9,910 nucleotides of DNA from CAIXYX01 sp043806415 (GTDB taxonomy: Archaea > Micrarchaeota > Micrarchaeia > Anstonellales > Anstonellaceae): the NCBI GenBank assembly GCA_043806415.1, contig JAZDHB010000092.1, forward strand, positions 1-9,910, read 5' to 3'. The position numbers and the translations under genes are program-made. Below the pieces are notes generated by a model. That model had not been told where the DNA came from. It did not search any database and worked only from the letters and a program-made list of their open reading frames with translations. Below are positions 6,431 to 9,910 of the stretch, in pieces (position 1 is the stretch's first letter; every line of letters starts with the position of its first letter).

Positions 6431-7408
6431 ATGGGAAAGGAGGATGTGCGCTCGGTGGCGAAAGACATCCGTTCGCTCAAAGTGCAGGGGGCGAGGCGGA
6501 TTGCCAAAGCCGCCCTTCAGGCGCTGATGCGGGCCGGAGACAAGAGCAAGGCCAAGGATGCAGATACGTTCTATTCGGACCTCCTGTCCGCCTCGCGCGA
6601 GCTGGCGAAAAGCCGGCCCACCGAGCCGATGATGAGAAACGCCCTGTCCGATTCGCTGCGCTTCTGCCTGGCGCATATCCACGCGCACCCCTCCAGGGAG
6701 GTCAGCCAGCTCAAGGCGGCGCTGCACACCCACCAGGACCACATGCTATACGGGATGGACCAGGCGGCCGAAAAAATCGCGCGGCACGGGGCCGAGCAGA
6801 TTGCGCCGGGGGCGAACATCCTGGTGCACTGCCACTCGAGCACCCTGGTGCGCATGCTCATCCGCGCTCAAGAGGAGGGGAAACACCCGCGCGTGACGTG
6901 CCTGGAGACGAGGCCGCTTTTCCAGGGAAGGCTCACCGCGCGCGAACTGGCCGGTGCCGGCGTGAAAACGGCGCTGGCCGTGGATTCGGCCGCCGGCTCG
7001 CTCATGCCCGGAATGGACATGGTGTTCGTGGGCGCGGACGCGATAACGGCCGGCGGGGATCTGGTGAACAAGATCGGCACGCACACCCTGGCCCAGTTGG
7101 CGGACCGGCATTCGGTGAGATTTTTGTGCGCGGCGGAACTGTACAAATACGACCCGCTCACCCGGTTCGGCCGGACCGAGCCGATCGAGGAGCGGGCGGC
7201 GGCCGAGGTGTGGGGCGACGGGAGATACGCGAAGGAGAAAGGCGGGAAGAGAAAGACGCTCGACGTGCCGGCGGGGCTGCGCATTCTCAACCCCGCGTTC
7301 GACGTGACGCCGGCCCGGCTCATCTGGGCTTACATCACCGAGGAGGGGCGGGTGTCTCCGGCGCAGCTTCCGGACATCGCGCAACGAAAACTCAGACTGA
7401 AGAATTGA
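6431..7408 (+). CDS. Ribose-1,5-bisphosphate isomerase (eIF2B-like family)
   Basis: Converts alpha-D-ribose-1,5-bisphosphate to ribulose-1,5-bisphosphate in the archaeal AMP (nucleoside monophosphate) salvage pathway. The protein is 325 residues, matching the Thermococcus enzyme in length. The N-terminal helical part holds the family motif VQGARRIAKAA (18-28). The Rossmann-like part holds VHCHSST (132-138), CLETRP (157-162), VDSAAGS (184-190), VGADAI (200-205), NKIGT (213-217) and NPAFDVTP (287-294). Cys134 and Asp202 correspond to the two residues shown to be catalytic in the Thermococcus kodakarensis enzyme. Related eIF2B alpha/beta/delta subunits and methylthioribose-1-phosphate isomerases share the fold. 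The immediate neighbour AMP phosphorylase, 29 bases downstream on the same strand, makes its substrate and strongly supports the isomerase reading over an eIF2B subunit. The segment at 250-280 is charged and looks variable. Confidence 0.93.
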   Translation: MGKEDVRSVAKDIRSLKVQGARRIAKAALQALMRAGDKSKAKDADTFYSDLLSASRELAKSRPTEPMMRNALSDSLRFCLAHIHAHPSREVSQLKAALHTHQDHMLYGMDQAAEKIARHGAEQIAPGANILVHCHSSTLVRMLIRAQEEGKHPRVTCLETRPLFQGRLTARELAGAGVKTALAVDSAAGSLMPGMDMVFVGADAITAGGDLVNKIGTHTLAQLADRHSVRFLCAAELYKYDPLTRFGRTEPIEERAAAEVWGDGRYAKEKGGKRKTLDVPAGLRILNPAFDVTPARLIWAYITEEGRVSPAQLPDIAQRKLRLKN

Positions 7409-7425
7409 AGGGATTATCTTCACCC

Positions 7426-7432
7426 GGGAGGG
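7426..7432 (+). promoter_or_regulatory. Ribosome binding site of the AMP phosphorylase gene
   Basis: GGGAGGG ends five bases before the ATG at 7438, a strong match at good spacing. The reading frame is open far upstream (to 6898) through the isomerase gene in another frame. This site sets the real start at 7438, and there is no comparable site before the in-frame ATG at 7492. Confidence 0.65.
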
Positions 7433-7437
7433 ATGAC

Positions 7438-9003
7438 ATGGTGCAATCCGAATACAAGCAGAAGAAAGAGAGGATCCTCAGGCTGCACAGGATGCAACTC
7501 AAGGCCAAGGCGCTCGACGTGATGGCCGGCGGCATGGTGGTGCTGCTCAACGCGCAGTTCGCGCACCAGAACGACATATTCATGGGCTACCGTGTCATCG
7601 TCCGCCACGGCCGCAAAGAGACCATCGTCATGGTGGACCTCACCAACGACATGGTGCAGCCCGGCGAGGTCGGGCTTTTCTACGAGGTGGCCAAGGCACT
7701 GGGGGTGCGCCAGAAGGCCCAGATCGAGCTGGAGCTGACCAGCCGGCCCAAGTCCATCGAATACATCAAGGCCAAGCTGGACGGGCAGGCGCTCCAGCCG
7801 ATGCAGATTAAGACCATCATCAACGAGGTGATGGAGAACCGCCTCTCGGAGGGGGAGATGTCCGCCTTCATGACCTCGTGCTACATCCGCGGCATGGACG
7901 ACAACGAGGTGGTGGGGCTCACCGAGGCGATCGTCAATACGGGCGACACGCTCAAGATCGGGAAAAGCCCGATTTTGGACAAGCACTGCGTCGGCGGCGT
8001 GGCCGGGAACCGGACCACGATGGTGCTGGTGCCCATCGTGGCCGCCGCGGGCTGCTACATCCCCAAGACCTCGAGCCGGGCGATCACGTCCGCGGCCGGA
8101 ACCGCGGACGCGATGGAGACCTTGTGCGAGGTGACGCTGCCCATCCACGAGATGGAGAAGCAGGTGCGTACCATCGGGGGCTGCGTCGTCTGGGGCGGGG
8201 CGGTCAATCTCGCGGCCGCGGACGACAAGCTCATCAAGGTGCGCAACCCGCTCTCGCTGGATCCCCAAGGCGTGCTGCTCTCCTCGATCCTGGCCAAGAA
8301 GAAGAGCGTAGGCGCGCAGTGCTGCATCATCGACATCCCCATCGGGCGGGGCGTGAAACTGACGGACACGGCCGGCGCGCGGGAACTGGCCCGCAGTTTC
8401 ATCAGCATCGGAAAAAGGCTCGGGATAAAAATCGAGGCGCTGATCACCAACGGCGAGGACCCCATCGGCAAGGGCATCGGGCCCGCGCTCGAATGCCGGG
8501 ACGTGCTGGGGGTGCTCGAAGGCAACGGGCCGGCGGACCTGCGCGACAAATCGGTGATGATGGCCGGCACCCTCCTCGAGTTGGCCGGCAAGGCCAAAAA
8601 AGGGCAGGGGGCGCTGATCGCGGCGCGCCTCATCGACAACGGCAAGGCGCTGGCCAAATTCAAGCAGATCGTGGAATGGCAAGGAGGCGAGACGCGCAAC
8701 CTCAACTCGCATTCCATCCCCATCGGAAGCCACCATTACCGGGTGATCGCTGAGCGCTCGGGGCGCATCTCGCACCTGGACAACAAGATGCTCTCGCGCG
8801 TGGCCCGGGCGGCCGGGGCGCCGGCCATCAAGGGCGCGGGCATCTACCTGCACTGCGAGAAAGGGGATTTGATCAAGGCCGGGAATCCGATCATGGACAT
8901 CTATTCCGAATCGGAGACGAAACTGGACATGGCCATCGAGGTGCTCAAGGGGTACGAGCCGGTCGAGATGGAGAAGGTGCTGCTGGACAGCCTCAAGGAA
9001 TAG
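7438..9003 (+). CDS. deoA: AMP phosphorylase
   Basis: Catalyses AMP + phosphate to adenine + alpha-D-ribose-1,5-bisphosphate; the characterised archaeal enzyme also accepts CMP and UMP. It belongs to the thymidine phosphorylase superfamily but has the archaeal NMP-type N-terminal domain. The protein is 521 residues. An N-terminal beta domain (about 19-105) includes LDVMAGGMVVLLN. A helical domain follows, with ENRLSEGEMSAFMTSCYIRG (133-152). The phosphate/nucleotide-binding segment has KHCVGGVAGNRTTM (182-195) and KTSSRAITSAAGTADAME (210-227). Next are VWGGAVNLAAADDKLI (251-266), PLSLDPQG (271-278) and a C-terminal alpha/beta domain (about 430-521) with RAAGAP and KGAGIYLHCEKGD. All family signatures are intact. 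The first 18 residues are a Lys/Arg-rich extension; related proteins usually begin near the second Met (19). Pairing with the isomerase 29 bases upstream indicates one transcript and one pathway. Confidence 0.97.
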   Translation: MVQSEYKQKKERILRLHRMQLKAKALDVMAGGMVVLLNAQFAHQNDIFMGYRVIVRHGRKETIVMVDLTNDMVQPGEVGLFYEVAKALGVRQKAQIELELTSRPKSIEYIKAKLDGQALQPMQIKTIINEVMENRLSEGEMSAFMTSCYIRGMDDNEVVGLTEAIVNTGDTLKIGKSPILDKHCVGGVAGNRTTMVLVPIVAAAGCYIPKTSSRAITSAAGTADAMETLCEVTLPIHEMEKQVRTIGGCVVWGGAVNLAAADDKLIKVRNPLSLDPQGVLLSSILAKKKSVGAQCCIIDIPIGRGVKLTDTAGARELARSFISIGKRLGIKIEALITNGEDPIGKGIGPALECRDVLGVLEGNGPADLRDKSVMMAGTLLELAGKAKKGQGALIAARLIDNGKALAKFKQIVEWQGGETRNLNSHSIPIGSHHYRVIAERSGRISHLDNKMLSRVARAAGAPAIKGAGIYLHCEKGDLIKAGNPIMDIYSESETKLDMAIEVLKGYEPVEMEKVLLDSLKE

Positions 9004-9044
9004 GAATGCGCACGGTTCGGCCCCTGGAAGGAGGATAAGGACGG

Positions 9045-9242
9045 ATGCGGGAAACGGCCCGAAAGCGGCAAAGACGCCTCGCCGAAAGGAACCCGATACG
9101 GGGCCCGGGCCCCCGTTTTCCCTTATCTTGTCCGCTTTTCCTTATCTTCTTCCTCGTACTTTTTTTGGACGGCATTCGCAGGAGCCGGGCTGCTCAGGAG
9201 GCGCTCGACGAATTGTTCTTGAGGAACACCGTGATCTTGTAG
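9045..9242 (+). CDS. Doubtful small ORF, possible 65-aa membrane protein
   Basis: A 65-residue frame begins with ATG 9045, preceded by GGAGG at 9030-9034 (ten-base spacing) within a purine-rich run. The N-terminus is strongly basic (about 1-19), followed by one hydrophobic stretch (FPLSCPLFLIFFLVLFL, about 25-41) and a short polar tail. That is the shape of a single-span membrane protein with its basic end inside. Against it: the hydrophobic stretch is encoded by the T-rich tract that looks like the terminator of the AMP phosphorylase gene, the RGPGPR part is encoded by the hairpin, and the 3' end overlaps the convergent gene by about 49 bases. I recognise no family. Probably not a gene. Confidence 0.2.
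   Translation: MRETARKRQRRLAERNPIRGPGPRFPLSCPLFLIFFLVLFLDGIRRSRAAQEALDELFLRNTVIL
9098..9166 (+). terminator. Terminator of the isomerase / AMP phosphorylase transcript
   Basis: The hairpin ACGGGG (9098-9103) pairs with CCCCGT (9111-9116), built on a 14-bp perfect palindrome at 9100-9113. T4 follows directly (9116-9119). A pyrimidine-rich stretch then contains CCTTATCTT twice (9121-9129 and 9140-9148) and ends in T7 (9160-9166). This is intrinsic-terminator-like and also gives the T-rich tracts used by archaeal RNA polymerase. It lies about 95 bases after the AMP phosphorylase stop, in a convergent gap where read-through would be antisense to the next gene. Confidence 0.65.
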
Positions 9243-9910
9243 ATGTCGGTCTGGGCCGCCAAATCCGGAACGGTGGAAAGACCCCGGAACACGACCGCGT
9301 AACGGGTGTCGTCGCTCATGTGCAGGACCACCATCTGGCCCAGCCCCAGGTTGAAGCGGTCGATTGGCAAGCCCCCGGAATCCTCCAGGCCGTACTGGGC
9401 GCCCGGCGGCTTGAGCGACGGATCCAAACCGATCAGCAGGAGCCGGAAGGCGCCGGCATCCATCCGGTCCCCGATGGCGAGCGAGCCGCTCTGGATTTTT
9501 GGCGGGGCCGGGAACATCTGCTCGACCGTGAAACCGTTCTGGGGCTCGCTCACCTGGATGCTCAGGTTGGATTTGGAGAGGTCCTTCGCTTCGTAGACTT
9601 GCGCCTGCACCGAGGCCTTGGAGCCCTCGCCCACGGCGAACACGGCGGCCACGATGAATCTCGAACCGTCGGGCAGGACCAGCTCGACCGCATGATCGTT
9701 GGGGACGGAGAAGGAGACGAGGGAGGCGCCGAACGGATCGAGCGCGTCGAATTGGGCGGACGGGAGCCCCGTCTGCGTCAGGCCGGAGAGCCGGAGCTGC
9801 CAGTTGGAGAAGACCAGGCGCTCGCCGCTCTTGAGCATGGAGATCTTGAGCGCGTTCTTGGAGCTCCAGCCTGAGCCTTGGGTGGGCGAGAACGAGGAAT
9901 TGAAGACCGA
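9194..9910 (-). CDS. Beta-rich, probably secreted or surface protein, C-terminal part
   Basis: The frame is open from the window edge to the stop at 9194-9196, giving 238 visible residues; the true start lies outside. The ATG at 9838 is internal, since the frame continues upstream with 24 more codons and no stop. The visible part is rich in Gly, Ser, Val, Leu and Asp with alternating hydrophobic pattern, no Cys and a Ser/Asn-rich end (NNSSSAS). Two tandem copies of one domain can be seen: about 26-107 and 144-230. Each has a Gly-Glu/Asp-Arg turn, an xxLRLSGL / FRLLLIGL strand, a GLP turn, then PDGSRFIVAAVF / SDDTRYAVVFRG, and a final VQAQVYE / YKITVFL strand. Repeated beta-sandwich domains of this kind occur in archaeal S-layer and other surface proteins; that assignment is inference. 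No signal peptide or anchor can be judged because the 5' part is missing, and no anchor is seen at the C-terminus. Confidence 0.85.
   Translation of the reverse strand, partial: SVFNSSFSPTQGSGWSSKNALKISMLKSGERLVFSNWQLRLSGLTQTGLPSAQFDALDPFGASLVSFSVPNDHAVELVLPDGSRFIVAAVFAVGEGSKASVQAQVYEAKDLSKSNLSIQVSEPQNGFTVEQMFPAPPKIQSGSLAIGDRMDAGAFRLLLIGLDPSLKPPGAQYGLEDSGGLPIDRFNLGLGQMVVLHMSDDTRYAVVFRGLSTVPDLAAQTDIYKITVFLKNNSSSAS

Noticed and set aside
6431..7408. Reading the isomerase gene as an eIF2B subunit or methylthioribose-1-phosphate isomerase.
   Set aside because: The HCHSS and GADAI catalytic motifs, the length and the adjacent AMP phosphorylase all point to ribose-1,5-bisphosphate isomerase.
6898..7437. 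Upstream extension of the AMP phosphorylase frame for 180 codons through the isomerase gene.
   Set aside because: The extra translation is low-complexity Arg/Gly-rich and overlaps a conserved gene in another frame. ATG 7438 has a strong ribosome site.
7420..8853. 477-codon open frame on the minus strand opposite AMP phosphorylase, and similar long frames opposite gatE (5433-6278), gatD (3139-3873), the EF-like gene (1994-2848) and the helicase (184-957).
   Set aside because: They lie opposite strongly conserved genes. Their translations are Arg/His/Gly/Ala-rich with no recognisable motif, and high GC at third codon positions removes stop codons from such frames.
1..9910. Looked for CRISPR repeats, insertion-sequence ends, transposase, integrase, toxin-antitoxin or defence genes, and integration at the tRNA-Gly 3' end.
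   Set aside because: No spaced direct repeats, no such proteins and no copy of the tRNA 3' end were seen elsewhere in the window.

Overview
The window reads as a GC-rich archaeal chromosome segment. The main evidence is gatD-gatE, the archaea-specific Glu-tRNA(Gln) amidotransferase. It is joined by an AMP phosphorylase / ribose-1,5-bisphosphate isomerase pair of the archaeal nucleotide-salvage pathway, a tRNA-Gly without encoded CCA and with discriminator A, and TATA-like boxes at archaeal spacing. The gene set and high GC would fit a DPANN lineage such as Micrarchaeota or Diapherotrites, but that placement is inference and needs marker-gene or 16S context from outside the window.

Layout, left to right. 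A tRNA-Gly(CCC) (67-140, +) converges on a DEAD-box RNA helicase (172-1644, -) that has a basic R/G/S-rich tail. A 355-base divergent gap (1645-1999) has no convincing gene but carries a strong extended hairpin at 1857-1911. Next is a translation-factor-like protein (2000-2965, +): its domains II and III resemble EF-Tu/SelB, while its G domain has lost the nucleotide-binding motifs. After a palindrome and a TATA-like box come gatD (3073-4446) and gatE (4446-6329), which overlap by one base. About 100 bases further on is ribose-1,5-bisphosphate isomerase (6431-7408), followed 29 bases later by AMP phosphorylase (7438-9003). A terminator-like hairpin with T-runs (9098-9166) separates this block from a convergent, 5'-truncated gene for a beta-rich, probably secreted protein (9194-9910, -).

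How the genes work together. tRNA-Gly, the helicase, the EF-like protein and GatDE all concern RNA or translation. GatDE makes Gln-tRNA(Gln) from misacylated Glu-tRNA(Gln). The last pair is metabolic: AMP phosphorylase releases adenine and ribose-1,5-bisphosphate, and the isomerase converts the latter to ribulose-1,5-bisphosphate, the substrate of archaeal type III RuBisCO. No RuBisCO gene is in the window.

I see no mobile element, CRISPR array, toxin-antitoxin pair or defence island. Most of the region is ordinary conserved archaeal gene content. The items most worth a second look are the degenerate EF-like GTPase, the hairpin in the divergent gap, the repeated CCCGGG-centred intergenic palindromes and the duplicated surface-protein domain.
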